The notes below the pieces were generated by a model. It was not told where the DNA came from, made no database searches, and saw nothing but the letters and a program-made list of their open reading frames with translations. This document shows positions 1-11,426 of a stretch of 64,000 nucleotides of DNA, piece after piece. The first letter of the stretch is position 1. Each line of letters begins with the position of its first letter. A program made the translations under genes and the position numbers. The stretch comes from Diphasiastrum complanatum (Eukaryota > Streptophyta > Lycopodiopsida > Lycopodiales > Lycopodiaceae). The stretch spans positions 1-64,000 of the forward strand of contig MU832093.1 of NCBI GenBank assembly GCA_029204225.1, read 5' to 3'.

Positions 1-66
1 TCTTATGCACTTGACGTTGTGCTGTGGTGATTGCTCTGGTTGGGTTTTTAAATTGTTTTCTTAACT
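1..66 (+). repeat. 3' end of the 5' LTR
   Basis: These bases match the end of the 3' LTR (4888-4954), both ending in ...TTGTTTTCTTAACT. The primer site follows immediately, which fixes the LTR boundary at about 66. The rest of this LTR is outside the window. Confidence 0.85.
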
Positions 67-78
67 TGGTATCAGAGC
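67..78 (+). promoter_or_regulatory. Primer binding site (initiator tRNA-Met)
   Basis: TGGTATCAGAGC is the sequence complementary to the 3' end of plant initiator tRNA-Met, used by most plant copia elements to prime minus-strand cDNA synthesis. It directly follows the LTR end. Confidence 0.92.
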
Positions 79-615
79 CCTTGGTGGCTACAATCATCGG
101 ATCTAGGCAATCTGATCTTAGATAACCATTGGATCTGTTGGATTTCAACTTGAACTTTATAAGAAGGGGTCTGAAGTGCAAAGTGCATTGCAACTTCATT
201 AAAAATTTTCAAACTGAAATAATTGTTGGTCCCAAGTTTTGAAGGGTGAAGTTTCTTCACACTAAAGAAACAGTTCAAAAACTCAAAGTGCCCTTATTTT
301 TATCACCTTTAGCCTATTTTGGCCAAACAAAAGGCTATAGCCTCCAAAAGAAGGGGACCCTGACTGTGATTGCTGCGGATAAAGTGTTCGGAGTGCGCCA
401 AAATTGATTTCACCATTCCACTGGGCACGTAGTTGGGAGTTGGTGACGAGAAGCATTTCGGAAAGCGACGCCAAATTGGCTTCCAATTTGGTGAAAGAGT
501 GGCGGGTGGCCTGGTAAGCCAAAAATTGTAGGCCATTATTTTTTTATTTCTGACATCACGGTTGGCTTCAACATACACTTTTTAGCCTACAGGTGAAGTT
601 TCAAGTAGTTTGGAA
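79..615 (+). other. Retrotransposon 5' leader (untranslated)
   Basis: No convincing ORF is present. From about 185 to 615 the sequence aligns with 48120-48581, the leader of the second family member, including a block around 400-500 that is the most conserved. The conservation suggests a packaging or dimerisation region, or recent common descent. Confidence 0.7.
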
Positions 616-1502
616 ATGGCAAAAATCAATGAGGCAATTTTGGGCGATGCAAGCAAACTTGATGGGACTTCTAACTACAACATCTTGAAATTCAAAATGA
701 AGAGCATTTTGATGGAGAAAGAATTATGAGAGATCGTAGCAAGTATTGAAGTCCAGCCAAATACCACTCCAGGTGACATGAGGGCCTTTGATAAAAGGTG
801 TAGAGAGCATTGTCCTTGATCAATCTTTCAGTGAAAGATCATGTGATCACCCATATAAGTGATGCCACGACAGCTAGGGGAGCTTGGGAAGCTCTTAGAA
901 TGCATTTTCAAACTTGCAATCTAGTTCGAGCCATGTTCTTGAAGTCGAGATTGAACGCAGTCAGGATGGAAGAAAGCGAATTGGTGGGATCTTTCTTCAC
1001 CAGGATAAAGGAGCTGAGAGATAAACTTGTGGCAATTGGAGAACCAATTAGCAATGTTGAATTGGTAAATACCACTATGAGCGGTGTCTCGGAAGGGCTA
1101 CAGATGTTTGTAAGCGGCATCGCTTCGAGGGAGAGATTGCCTACTTTTGAAGACTTCCATGGAATCATGCTGCAGGAAGAGCGGCGCCGCGAAGTGGTGA
1201 AGTCAAGGAAAACCCCACAGGAGAATCAAACCTTGCTTGTTAAAGACAAGCAGAAAGGATGGAAAAGGATTTCCAAGAAATCCAAGGATGATGATGACGA
1301 GGGAGAGTCGTCATCGACGGCGAAAAAGAAGAAGAAAGACAAATGCTACTATTGCCACAAGTCGGGTCATTGGACACGTGAGTGTTACAAGAAGAAAGCA
1401 GATATAAAGGTAGGAAAGGTGAAACAACAAGGCAACATTGCCTTGTTGATGGGGAAGATGATGAGACAAGTGTCTTCTCATCGGCATTGGCACCCAGGTT
1501 GA
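616..1502 (+). pseudogene. copia gag (UBN2-type capsid plus CCHC zinc knuckle), disrupted
   Basis: Gag coats element RNA in cytoplasmic particles. The natural start is the ATG at 616 (MAKINEAILG), followed by the typical early motif LDGTSNYN. An in-frame TGA at 727-729 sits where relatives have Trp, and the reading frame shifts before about 810. From 812 the body reads on through a typical UBN2 region, followed by a lysine-rich stretch and the nucleic-acid-binding knuckle CYYCHKSGHWTREC near 1345-1385. The frame is lost again between about 1440 and 1500, just before the protease. The N-terminal gag piece and the body are therefore in different frames; this is dead gag. Confidence 0.85.
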
Positions 1503-2899
1503 TGATGGTGCTAGATGGTTCATAGATTCAGGTGCCACAAGACATATGACTAGGAAACGTGATTGGTTTGAAAAATTCTCACCAATCCATGATGGGGACA
1601 AGGTCACTCAAGCCAATGGGGAGGAATGCCAAATACAGGGTGTTGGCAATGTACCTATGCAGTTTCATGATGGTAAAATCAAGAATATCCCTAATGTGCT
1701 TTATGTTCCTGGACTCAAAAAGAGTTTGCTTTCTGTTGGAGTAATGGCAAATCAACATCTGAAGGTCGAATTTGTCAAGGATGGATGCCTTATGAGGGAT
1801 ATGAACCACAACCATAAAGTGGTGGCAAAAGGTTATAGAGATAGTAAATGTGGCCTTTATAAATTGGATGCTGTAAAACCAAGAGAATATGGTTTGGCTA
1901 TCTCAACAACATCTCAATCTAAGTTGTGGCACAGAAGACTTGGTCACTTGAACTATGGGAGCTTAAGATTGATGGCGAAGCTGGTAATAGGATTACTAGC
2001 ATTGCAGGATGATCATCACACAATATGTGAAGGATGCGTCATGGGAAAGCATCACAGGGAGACATTCAAGAAAGGTGGAGCTGCAAGAGCTAAGAAACCA
2101 CTGGAACTTATTCATAGCGACCTGTGCAGCCCAATAAAGACCATGTCATTGGGGAAAGTATATTATTTTATGACTTTCATAGATGATAACTCTAAGAGGA
2201 CATGGATTTATTTCTTGAAGAAGAAATCTGACGCTTTTGCTTGTTTCAAGGAGTTTAAGACTTTAGTAGAGAACCAACTGGATGCACGCATCAAAGTGCT
2301 AAGATCTGATAGAGGGGACGAATACAAATCTGATGATTTTGAAGACTTTTGCAAGGAACACGGCATCAAAAGACAATTCACACAATCATACACGCTGCAT
2401 AGTAATGGTGTAGCCGAAAGAAAAAAACAAGACTATTATGGAGAGTGCACGCTCCATGATGAAGCAAATGGGCTTGACTGATTCACTTTGGTCGGAAGTG
2501 TGCAGTGCGACAACATTCTTGCAAAATAGGAGCCCTATAGTTGCGGTTCCAAATATGACTCTCAAAGAATCATTTATAGGAATAAAGCCAAAAATTGACA
2601 AGTTTCGTGTCATTGGATATAGGGCCTATGTACATGTGCCAAAGGAGGAACAAAAGAAACTTGATGAAAAAGCAATCAAGTGTATCTTTGTCGGTTATGA
2701 TGAGAGGACGAACGCGTACAGGTGTTTTGATCCTGTAATGAACAAGATTCATATAAGCAAATATGTGATCTTTGATGAGACGCATAGGTATGAAGATAAA
2801 GGCCATGCAAGTGACAAAAGCATCAAAAGACTTCTCACAATTTTGGAAGAAGATGAAGAAGACACTCCACAAGATGATGCACGTGAAGATGAGAGTTGA
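1501..2899 (+). pseudogene. copia protease and integrase, frameshifted
   Basis: The protease active-site motif DSGAT is encoded at 1525-1539. The GAG-pre-integrase zinc-binding region follows (LWHRRLGHLNYG, then CEGCVMGKHH), and then the integrase core with its acidic triad: HSDLC, RSDRGDEY and NGVAERK. A frameshift in an A-rich run at about 2420-2430 separates the core from its C-terminal part, which continues in another frame from 2438 (MESARSMMKQ) to 2899 and includes the usual copia stretch KCIFVGYD. Integrase would insert the cDNA copy into chromosomes. Domain order is that of Ty1/copia. Confidence 0.88.
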
Positions 2900-4609
2900 G
2901 AGGGTGAGTATGAGAAACATCTAAGATACCAAAATGGTATGAAAAGATCATGAAGGACACAAAGCTAAATCAACCAGGATCTAGCACACAAGGAGAAGTG
3001 AGAAGACCAGCACGGGAAAGGAAGTCTCCCGATCGTTATCAACTATGCCTTAATGAGTGACATTTTGAAGTGTCAAGAGCCATCAACCTTTGATGAAGCA
3101 AAGGATCACAAAGAATGGCAAAGGGCAATGGAAGAGGAGATGAAATCCATTCACAAGCATGATACATGGGAGTTGGTTGATCTACCACTTGGAAAGAAAC
3201 CCATTGACAACAAATGGGTGTTTAGAACAAAGTTTCATGCGGATGGCACGATAGCAAAGCATAAGGCATGCCTAGTAATGAAGGGCTACGAGCAAAATAA
3301 AGGAATTGACTATGAAGAGACATTTGCTCCAGTGGCTAAGTGGACTATGCTATGCCTTATCATTGCCTTAGCATCTCATTTTGGGTGGAAGATCCATCAA
3401 ATGGATGTGAAGTCCGCATTTTTGAATGGTGACTTAGAGGAAGAAGTTTTCATGGTTCAACCACAGGGCTTCATGGCAAAAGGACAAGAACATAAGGTAT
3501 GCAAGCTACGCAAAGCACTCTATGGCCTTAAGCAAGCGCCACAAGCATGGTATGGATGCATTGACAATTACTTTCTTTCTCATGGGTTTGTAAGAACAAA
3601 TTCAGATCCAAATCTTTATGTTCTTATAAATGAAGATAGCATTGCCTTGATTGTATTTTATGTTGATGATATCATTATCATGGGCAATGATGAGAATCTC
3701 ACTCATTCTATCAAAGCCAACTTATGCACGCAATTTGACATGATAGATTTAGATCTTATGTACTATTTCTTGGGTGTTGAAGTATGGCAAACTGGTAGTG
3801 ATATCAAGTTATGTCAAAACAAGTATGTGCGCGAGGTATTGGAGAGATTCGCATGACAGAGTGCAAACCTTCCATCACCCCTTGCAAAGTTGGTAAGAAA
3901 TTATCTCGCATTTTTTATAGTGGACATGTTGATGCTACTTCATTTCATCAACTAGTTGGGAGTTTGATATATCTTATGACTACACGTCCTGATATCTGTT
4001 ATGATGTAAGTCTAATTAGCCAATTCATGTCATCACCCACTATGGACCATTGGAAGGCTGCGAAAAGGATTTTGAGGTATGTGAAAGGTACACCTAACCT
4101 TGGCCTAATCTACAAAAGACAAAGTACTTTACCTAAGTTGCAGGGTTATGTTGACACTGATTGGACAGAAAATGTAGATGATAGAAAGTCAACAACAACT
4201 TATGCCTTCAATTTTGGTAGCGGTTGTTTTTCCATGGTCTAGCAAGAAATAAGATACCATTTCTCTTTCTTCTACAGAAGCCAAATATAAAGCGTTAAGT
4301 TTTGCCACCCAGGAAGCGATTTGGCTGCATAAGTTGTTATGTGAGATTGGCATGAAACAGGTAAATCCTACTGTTATTTTCTGTGACAGCCAAAGTGGAA
4401 TACAATTGGCTAAGAATCATGTCTTTCATGCAAGGATAAAACATATTGAGATAAAATATCACTTTGTGCGTGAAAAGCTACAATCTGAAGATATAAGTAT
4501 TGTACACTGCTCTACATTGTTACAAGTTGCTGATATATTTACGAAAGCTTTAAGTAAAGAGAAGTTTGAAACTTTTAGAGCCAAACTTGACTTAGATCTG
4601 GTTATGTAA
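2900..4609 (+). pseudogene. copia reverse transcriptase and RNase H, disrupted
   Basis: RT starts near 3053 after an integrase-RT linker with stops. Diagnostic RVT_2 motifs are FAPVAKWTM, MDVKSAFLNG, LYGLKQAP and the catalytic YVDD at 3659-3670. A frameshift near 3840 moves the RT C-terminus (LVGSLIYL, TRPDICYDV) into another frame to about 4242. A further shift and stop precede the RNase H end, which carries the conserved HVFHARIKHIEIKYHFVRE block and DIFTKAL before the stop at 4607-4609. All blocks are in the expected order and spacing, so damage is small indels and stops rather than large loss. Confidence 0.9.
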
Positions 4610-4691
4610 AAAGTCTTTACTTGTAATACTATCATGGAGGTATGTTCCATGAATAGAGTAAGCTCTAAGATAAAGAGAGACGTTGATCATT

Positions 4692-4700
4692 GAGGGAGAG
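4692..4700 (+). other. Polypurine tract
   Basis: GAGGGAGAG lies just upstream of the 3' LTR and would prime plus-strand DNA synthesis. Confidence 0.65.
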
Positions 4701-4954
4701 AGTTAAAATAACAATGATCGACTTATACATTGCTTTCTTATTTTTGACGACACCACATGTGCTCAGTTCTAGAATTATTGGGCCGTCTTTCTTTTATGAG
4801 CCCTTTGAGTGCTTTAAAGCAACTTTATCTTTGTACTTGCTTATCAGTTGATATATAAAGTTTGTGGAGAGCAATTATGTCGTCTTCTCTTATTGCACTT
4901 GACGTTGTGCTGTGGTGATTGATCCGGTCAAGTTCTTAAATTGTTTTCTTAACT
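4701..4954 (+). repeat. 3' LTR, about 254 bp
   Basis: It begins AGTTAAAATAAC, a likely decayed TGTTAAAATAAC start, right after the purine tract. It ends in sequence shared with bases 1-66. The exact start is inferred, because the 5' LTR start is not in the window. Confidence 0.75.
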
Positions 4955-5230
4955 ATATTGTGGATTGGAGGGTCTTGGCCTCAATTCCTAATGACCAATT
5001 TCTACCTCTTTGACTATTCAAATCAGAAAAAGAGTGGGAATCCATTCAATAATTGGAGGAAATCAATTTGAAATTGAATTTTGGTGGGAACCCCTATTTT
5101 ATTTACTAACTTGACTTTTGGGCCTTGCGACATTAGAAGTCCCACAAAAAGTAAAGTCCTTTATTAACTTGTAACTAATCAAATTCATCGGGTTGGACTT
5201 ACACATGCAGGTGCCAAATCCCTCTCACAG
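4955..5230. other. No gene seen
   Basis: AT-rich flank with no coding signal or clear repeat. Confidence 0.5.
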
Positions 5231-6370
5231 TTGTTAACTAGGGTTAGGGTTGCCTTGGGATCCACAAACCCTCCAACAGTATCCTCCACCAAAACTGGTG
5301 GCGGTCCCATGACACCACGCGAGATTATTCACTTGGGGCTTTGGTTGGCCTCCCTTCGCACCTTGATCAAGTGGTATTGCACTTCTCCATAAATTCCAAG
5401 CGCTCCGTATTGAAATTGGACTTGTGCAGCAAAAAGTAGTTATTCGTGTCGACAATCCATTTTGACGTAGTCCATGTTGTAAATCTGGACTCCCATGATC
5501 CTCCCAACATTGCAGCTCAATAGTACAGTCTGGCTACAGGCAATTGATCTTGAACCTCGTCGGACACCATAGGGATATTTGGAAACATAGGTAGGCAATC
5601 ATCCCATCTAGTAAATACGGACGCCAACTTGGACAAGTCATTTACAAACATAGCAGATTTCTTAACTGTTGGATCCGTTGAAGATGTATCCATTTGTAGA
5701 CCCAAATTTTTTCATTTATTGCGTCGCAGCATCGGAATATAGTATGAATCGACATGTAATTTTCGAGGGCTTGCAACATAGCTTTTGATTGAGTCTGGAG
5801 CTTTCTCAAAAACTTTCCTGCACCAATCTGGTTGCTCACCCAATGCGGGTAGCTTATCCAACTCTTTGCTTGCTTGTATCTCTGAGATCTTGAATTGGAT
5901 ATTGTTGTGGAAATGCCTAGATTTGGTCCTCGATGGTGGTCCTTGAGGTAGATGGACCTACGCTCGTGGCTTGAGTTTTAGTAACTTCTTCAACATCTGC
6001 CCTGCGATCCAATCCGGTATGAATTTCTTTTTGATCTTGTTGTGGAGGCGAGAACTGAGACATTAATAGAACTGGAATTTGGGGGTTTGATTGTAGGACC
6101 TGAGGGGCTGTCTTATCATATTCTTTGATAGTGGCCTTTGCCTTGACCAACTCAGTCGATGCTAAGCATTTGAACTTATCAAATTGGCTTTGAGACATGA
6201 TGGCAGAAGATAAAAACTGAAAGCAAAAAAGACGTGGAGTGTATCAGAAAGCTGTATGAAAGTTTTAAAAAAGTTCGGTTTAGGAAAAACTTTGCAAGAG
6301 CTTCGCTAGCACAAGTGAGAAATGAAATTGAATTCAGCCATTTTGTAGGTAAATTTGGAGGGTCCATTAG
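5231..6370 (-). other. Unidentified decayed coding-like region, minus strand
   Basis: Several short minus-strand ORFs (6198-5917, 5839-5642, 5705-5517, 5455-5234) line up end to end and could be one old reading frame broken by stops. The best piece (6198-5917) is Gln/Lys-rich with a Pro-Gln segment. No domain is recognised. It lies downstream, on the minus strand, of the gag/protease remnant at 7.6-9.6 kb and may be part of that element or a different one. Confidence 0.3.
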
Positions 6371-6980
6371 ACAAAGTACTAGTTTGGCTGATCAATTCTG
6401 GACAAAAATTTGAAGGCTTCTATAGTACTGTGAAAATAGCTTCCAAAATTTTTGGCAAAGGTTTTAGAGGTATGACGAAGGTTTAACTTTCGCCTAAGAA
6501 CATCTTTCGCCTAGGTACTACATTTTAAGACAATTTTGAGGATCGAAATCTATTGACAACCTAATTTTGACATTCTAAATCTATATGTCAAATTAGCGAA
6601 GATTCATAATCATGATATCAATGGTAGGCTTCTGAACACTCGTTCAATCTCAAAACAAGTATATCCTTTGCAAGATAACATTCGCCCATCTCGATATAGG
6701 TGTACTGGATGTATGATATGACAGCTTGGCGAAGGTTTATGAAATGGTATTTTCAAAATCTGACTCAAAAAGTGATTTTCTAAGTCATTTTTCATCAAAA
6801 CTTGATTTTTGAAAAAATATATATATTTTTTCTGATCTAATGACTTTTTTTAAAACTTTTGCTCATCGTTTTTCTTTTATACTGTCTTTTCCAAAAAAGA
6901 AACAACTAAGTAGTGCAAAACAACAAAATTGTAAAACACCAAAAGTAAAAATGATAAGATCCTCAATCAGGGTGGTAGAT
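6371..6980. other. No gene seen
   Basis: Low-complexity, AT-rich sequence without a supported coding region. Confidence 0.5.
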
Positions 6981-6984
6981 CCGG

Positions 6985-7625
6985 CTACCAATGAAAGGGA
7001 TTAACCTTTGATTTGTGTTTAGCTCTCTTGTGAGAAGATGAAGACTTCTCAAAATTTCGACCTAAAGAATCATCCTTGACCTTTTCTTTTCCTTTATCCA
7101 ATAAAAGTGGTATATCTTTATCATCAGTTTCTCGTGATGTTTTTTTCCATTTCAAGACCGTGTTGTAATGTTGTTTTTCTTGTTTCTTTGTCATCAGTCT
7201 ATCCTTCCTTCAATATAACTGCTTTAGGCAGTTTTATTGTCAGTTCTTTAGAAATATCTCGGATTTCAAACCTCATAGAATGCATATGATTTAAAATTTG
7301 CTCATTTGTAAGTTCTGCATTTTCATCGTAAGACAAGACATGACTGACATGGATGAGTTCATTTTCAATCAAATCTGGTATTGGATCGGTTGATATCCAA
7401 GCTACGTTCATCATGTTCATTGAAAAAGTGATTGACATATTCAAAGTTCGATATGGTAAAAGAAACTCGCTCAATTTGGATTGATTATCTCGTTGACACA
7501 TATAGTCTGCTATACAATCCACTGTTGCAAGAGCTTGGTTCCAATTGACATTATCAACTTTAGAATTGTAATGAGATGCTAAATTCTTTACATGTCAATC
7601 ACAGGTATGGTCTGTTGTTGATAAA
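6985..7625 (-). pseudogene. Retroelement polyprotein tail downstream of protease, unidentified
   Basis: Two adjacent minus-strand ORFs (7522-7199 and 7194-6985) follow the protease remnant. The first has an acidic segment (DENAELTNEQIL); the second is Lys/Ser-rich. No RT motif is present. They are read as the linker between protease and a lost RT because of position and strand only. Confidence 0.35.
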
Positions 7626-8029
7626 TCATCCTTTTTGGACCACTGGCTTGATAGTCCAAGTGATTGGATCAACTTTGAATGCACGCTCACGATTCTCAAA
7701 AGTGATTTTTTCATTGCCCCAATTATGAATTACTTGCGAAACTTGTAACCATGGACATCTCAATAAGACATGGTAAACATCGGTGTATCAAATAAGCCCA
7801 TTACTACAAAAGTAATGAAAAACTGAACTCCAACGATCTTGACATGTATATCTTCTACCATTCTCTTAGGATGAACTGTTGTTTGATCAACTAGCTTAAT
7901 GGCAAAAGTTGCAGGTTTTATCTTCGTAAGACCCCATTTTACGCATAGCTTTGTTGAAATCGGGTTAACTCCTGAACCTCCATCTATCACGGTTGCTTCT
8001 TTACCAAACTGTCTATGTTGTATTGGCAA
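7626..8029 (-). pseudogene. Ty3/gypsy-type retropepsin-like aspartic protease
   Basis: The minus-strand frame from 8029 reads QFGKEATVIDGGSGVNPIS, the DxGS-type active site found in plant gypsy and related gag-protease polyproteins (D-G-G-S-G-V-N). After a stop at about 7760 a neighbouring frame continues LLRCPWLQVSQVIHNWG, which matches the usual end of this domain (LGRPWL...), so one frameshift splits it. The enzyme would cut the Gag-Pol precursor. No RT follows on this strand. Confidence 0.7.
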
Positions 8030-9606
8030 GGTGATGTTTCATTGCTCACTTTTCTAGGCTGCTCCTACATTGACCACTTCATTTGTTTCTTCAAACCCGA
8101 CACAAAAGAGTGGCTCATGATGGACTGTTGGCTCAATCTAAGTTAACATTTCTGCTAATACTTCTTTTGCTTTCGACACCAACTTAAAAAAATCTCCCAA
8201 TGTAATATCCATCTTGCTAGACAGAATATTCATGATCATTTTCATTTGCGACACTTTTGGTTCTGTCATTTTGAAAGGTTCTTCATGATGGTGCAACTGA
8301 GTATTAACATTCGTTCATGGATTATGTAAATTTGAAGACGACACAAGTGAAGAATGGGCTTTAGCTACTTCAAATCTCTCTTATTCTTGCAATTGTTTAA
8401 TCCATTGCCTCATATGTACACTCCTGATGCAGTAGGTATATCTATAGTTGGTACATATTCATTAGATACTGGATCAACAAGAACTTCTTTCTACTTCTGA
8501 GCTCTAGTAACAACCATCAAAGGGACACTTGGTTTAATAGGCTGAGCTGTTGGTCTTTGTTGATCATAATCATATTTAATGGAGTAGCAACTGGTAGTGG
8601 TTTTGGTCCTGCTGGACAATCCTTGTAACAATGTCCATAACAACATTTTTGACAGAATGGAACAATCTTTTATTTGTTCGGACATTTCGCAACTTTGTGA
8701 TTTTCTCTGCATGCAAAGCATCCAAGTGGTGCTCTGGTCCACTGTCTCACTGCTTCTTGTTGTGTGGTAGCATAGATAGCACAATGCTTTGAAGGACCAA
8801 TCTCTTGATCATTATTGTAATTCCATTGCTCATTACCACTGTAAGGCTTTGGCTCCATCAGATTTTAGGATAAGGTCCCTTGTAGGTAGTAGATTTTCGA
8901 TATTGAAGCTTTGCTGGATAATCCGAGGATTTAACGAGCAAAAAGTTGTTTTGTACCCCCCCGTAGAATTGCACAAATGACAAATAGTATTTGTCATTCA
9001 ATGTTTCAATGTCGAACATTCATTCATGGTGTGATTTCCCGCACAAATTGAACATCGGACATTTTTTTGACTAGAAAAAGTCTTAGCAAACTTTTCAGTT
9101 GTGTTGCTACTATGAGCATGCACCTCTTCCAAAGCTTTCAACTTCTTGTCGAATTGAGACTGCATTTTATCCAGCTACATCTATTGCTTTTGACCAAGTT
9201 TTCCGAACTCATTCATCATCAATTCCGCAGTAGCATTAATATTCATGGATGCAATAGTGGTGGATGTAGTAGTGGTTTGCCCAACTGTATATGGCAGTAT
9301 TCCAATATTTGGTTCATTGTCAGAATCTTCATCCTCCTCTCGAATCGCATCATCCATAGCATTTTGTAAGAAAATATACTCAATATGGCATTTTAGCTTG
9401 CGTCTAATCCTCTTAGGTAGACCTGCTAAAAACCACATAATTATAGCATCATCATTAACTAAATTGGGATGACACTCAGATTTAAGGTGCTTAACCCGTT
9501 CAATGATTGGATATTTATGAGGAGAAAGACAGAGAGAAAGAGAAAGAGAATTAAAGTGGAATTCAAATACTCGTACTGATCGACTCGGAAGAAAACCCGA
9601 TAGCAA
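8030..9606 (-). pseudogene. gypsy-type gag with several CCHC-like knuckles, decayed
   Basis: Minus strand from 9606: a capsid-like stretch (NDDAIIMWFLAGLPKRIRRKL) resembles Retrotrans_gag, followed by an acidic segment. Zinc-knuckle-like motifs follow: CSICAGNHTMNEC near 9015-9054, a degenerate CHLCNSTGGYKTTFC near 8952-8985, and CFACRENHKVAKC near 8676-8720. The frame is broken by many stops. The protease lies downstream on the same strand, the normal gag-pro order. The first residues from 9606 are low-complexity, and the real start is not visible; the junction with the plus-strand gag at 9610 looks like a rearrangement. Confidence 0.6.
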
Positions 9607-9609
9607 GGA

Positions 9610-10360
9610 ATGACATCAAAACCCGAATCTGATAAGGAAAAATCATCAAGCCCACCCCATTCAAACCAAGGTGATGTTGATCTGGATGATGTGTCGGTCC
9701 CAACATCTACTTCCTCAAAGATTTAGTAGGATTATTTTAAGGGAAAAGCCTCTAAGGATGCTGATAGCTATGTTTTCCAGTTCCAGTCAATGGCGGTCAA
9801 TAATAAGAAAACTCTTGATGCGGACAAGCTAAGAATTTTTTCTGGCTTATCGATGAAGGAGCCCAGAATGTGGTTAAGTCAGATTGAACCGGCCTTGATT
9901 TCCACTTGGACTGACTTGAAGAACCAATTCTTGAAGCAATTTCGAGAAATTGGTTATTCCATTCGTATTCTTTCCCAATTTAATTCTATACGAAAAAAAA
10001 AGAGTCCTTACAAAAATACACCAGAAGGGTTAAGAAGCTTATTGGTCAATTGGCATGACAGTATCTTATCGCTATGCAGATTGAATGGTTCTTGGGCTAC
10101 TATTGTAGGCAAGGACCAACTGATACACCAGAACATGTTATATCAACTGTTGAAATTCATGAAACTTCTCAAATATCTAGGAGTCGAACTGACTTAAAAA
10201 GTATTTTAAAGAAATTTGAGAGGCAACTTCTTTTCATGAAAATGACCATGAACAACCTTATGCCATGCAAACCTGAGCCGCAAATATATACCCTAACCCT
10301 AAAACTACTGCAAAACTGGATAATGAAGTGGATGAAGATTAAAGATCGATTATTTGGATG
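9610..10360 (+). pseudogene. Ty3/gypsy gag, plus strand, truncated
   Basis: ATG at 9610 opens a frame (MTSKPESDKEK) that continues past tandem in-frame stops at 9724-9729 into the capsid core (KLRIFSGLSMKEPRMWL, then WTDLKNQFLKQF), a Retrotrans_gag signature. Near 10020-10080 the frame shifts and coding resemblance continues (IEWFLGYYCRQGPTDTPEHV) to about 10360. The zinc knuckle and protease are missing. The start is back to back with a minus-strand gag at 9606. Confidence 0.65.
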
Positions 10361-10490
10361 AATTACTCCGATAGTAGAATAATCCAACACTCCCCCTTAA
10401 TATGAAGCCATGAATGCTTTGACCTTCAATCCTAGTTCTCCACAAAATTTTTTGTGCGCATCCAAGCTTAGTGCTTTAGTAAAATATCCG
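10360..10490 (-). pseudogene. copia RNase H C-terminus, polypurine tract and LTR start, minus strand
   Basis: On the minus strand, 10490-10408 encodes GYFTKALSLDAHKKFC and a short tail, the usual copia RNase H end. It is followed by the purine tract AAGGGGGAG and an LTR start TGTTGGATTATT at about 10391. The LTR continues for only some 30 bases before merging into the plus-strand gag remnant, so it is truncated. The TGTTGGA end matches as an inverted repeat the TCCAACA end of the LTR at 11427, which suggests both belong to one element or family. Confidence 0.65.
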
Positions 10491-10500
10491 ATGTCATATC

Positions 10501-10683
10501 TTGCGTTTGACAATACTGCAAGTTTACCTCATTGTCGAGAACTTTGGAATTGATGTGAAGCCAGAAGCCTTTCTAGTTCGACAAAGACAATATAGATTGA
10601 ACCCAAAATATTCCTTAATGGTGAAAGCAGAGCCCGATAAATATTTGAAAACGAGAATTATTTATCCGATTTTGAGCAGATGA
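10501..10683 (+). pseudogene. Ty3/gypsy reverse transcriptase N-terminal fragment
   Basis: The frame contains RQRQYRLNPKYSLMVKAEPD and TRIIYPI, matching the conserved entry to gypsy RT (RPYRLNPKY...GIIYPV). It is about 60 codons long and cut at both ends. It lies between the gag and the RNase H end of a minus-strand copia element, so this is a nested or recombined arrangement. Confidence 0.65.
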
Positions 10684-11343
10684 CACAATCAAGTCCAGAT
10701 AAAGAAAGAAGATGTTTTGTTTTTTGACTTCTTTTTCTTATCAAATTTCTTGGAATAAAGAGATTTTGATTTAGGTGTTGAATGAGAGAATGAAGATCCA
10801 TTTTTTCAAATCTCTTCCTGTAGTAGCATAGATGAAGCTCGTGCTAATGTAAGAACTTGCTGAGTAGAAATAATGATTACCCAGTTTTTGTAGGTGTCAA
10901 GAAGGCTTGATAGAAGAGTCATGACAACATCTGCATCATTGATTTTTGAGCCACTTACAGACATATGTTCAAGATGATTTTTAAAGTTGTTCAAGTGATT
11001 CGTAGTCAAACCCGTATCAGCCCTTTTGAATGAGAAATTTTTTTTCTCAGATGAAGTTTGGCAGTCACGTCTCTAATGTCATAGAGAAAGCTTAGAATAT
11101 TCCAAGCTTCTAACGAAGTTCGAGCGCTTCGAATATGACTGATATGATTATCTCTGATATTGAGAGTAATAAGGGCTTCCATTTGGTAATGGCCACTAAA
11201 TTTGCAATAGGCTTAACCTCAGTACCTTCGACAACTTTTTAAAGCTCTTTTGCTTGTAGGTGCACTCTCATTTTGAATTTCCATAGGTGATAGTTGTCGC
11301 CATCCAACTTTTTGATAGGATTCAAAAATGATGCATCCATCAT
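10684..11343 (-). pseudogene. copia gag (UBN2-type), minus strand, disrupted
   Basis: Minus strand from the ATG pair at 11343-11338: MMDASFLNPIKKLDGDNYHLWKF is a standard copia gag start. The UBN2 region appears in 11009-10806 (DADVVMTLLSSLLDTYKNW). Stops and shifts lie between. It sits 72 bp downstream of a primer site and an LTR on the same strand, so this is the front end of a copia element; most of its pol is absent. Confidence 0.75.
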
Positions 11344-11414
11344 AGACAAATCTGATATTGAAAACCTGGCAATGAAGATGAACATTTTGATCTAGTTACC
11401 AAAGCTATGATCTA

Positions 11415-11425
11415 GCTATGATACC
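11415..11425 (-). promoter_or_regulatory. Primer binding site of the minus-strand copia element
   Basis: The minus strand reads GGTATCATAGC, a one-base variant of the tRNA-Met primer site, one base after the LTR end at 11427. Confidence 0.7.
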
Positions 11426-11426
11426 G

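Larger units (their letters stand above)
1..4954 (+). mobile_element. Ty1/copia LTR retrotransposon, nearly full length, decayed
   Basis: The order is LTR end, tRNA-Met primer site, leader, gag, protease, integrase, RT, RNase H, polypurine tract and LTR; integrase before RT defines Ty1/copia. The window begins inside the 5' LTR: bases 1-66 match 4888-4954 closely. The coding region is broken by a nonsense codon in gag and at least four frameshifts or stops, so this copy cannot be autonomous. Its leader is strongly related to the leader of the truncated element at 46.8-48.6 kb, so two members of one family lie in the window. The left target duplication is outside the window. Confidence 0.92.
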
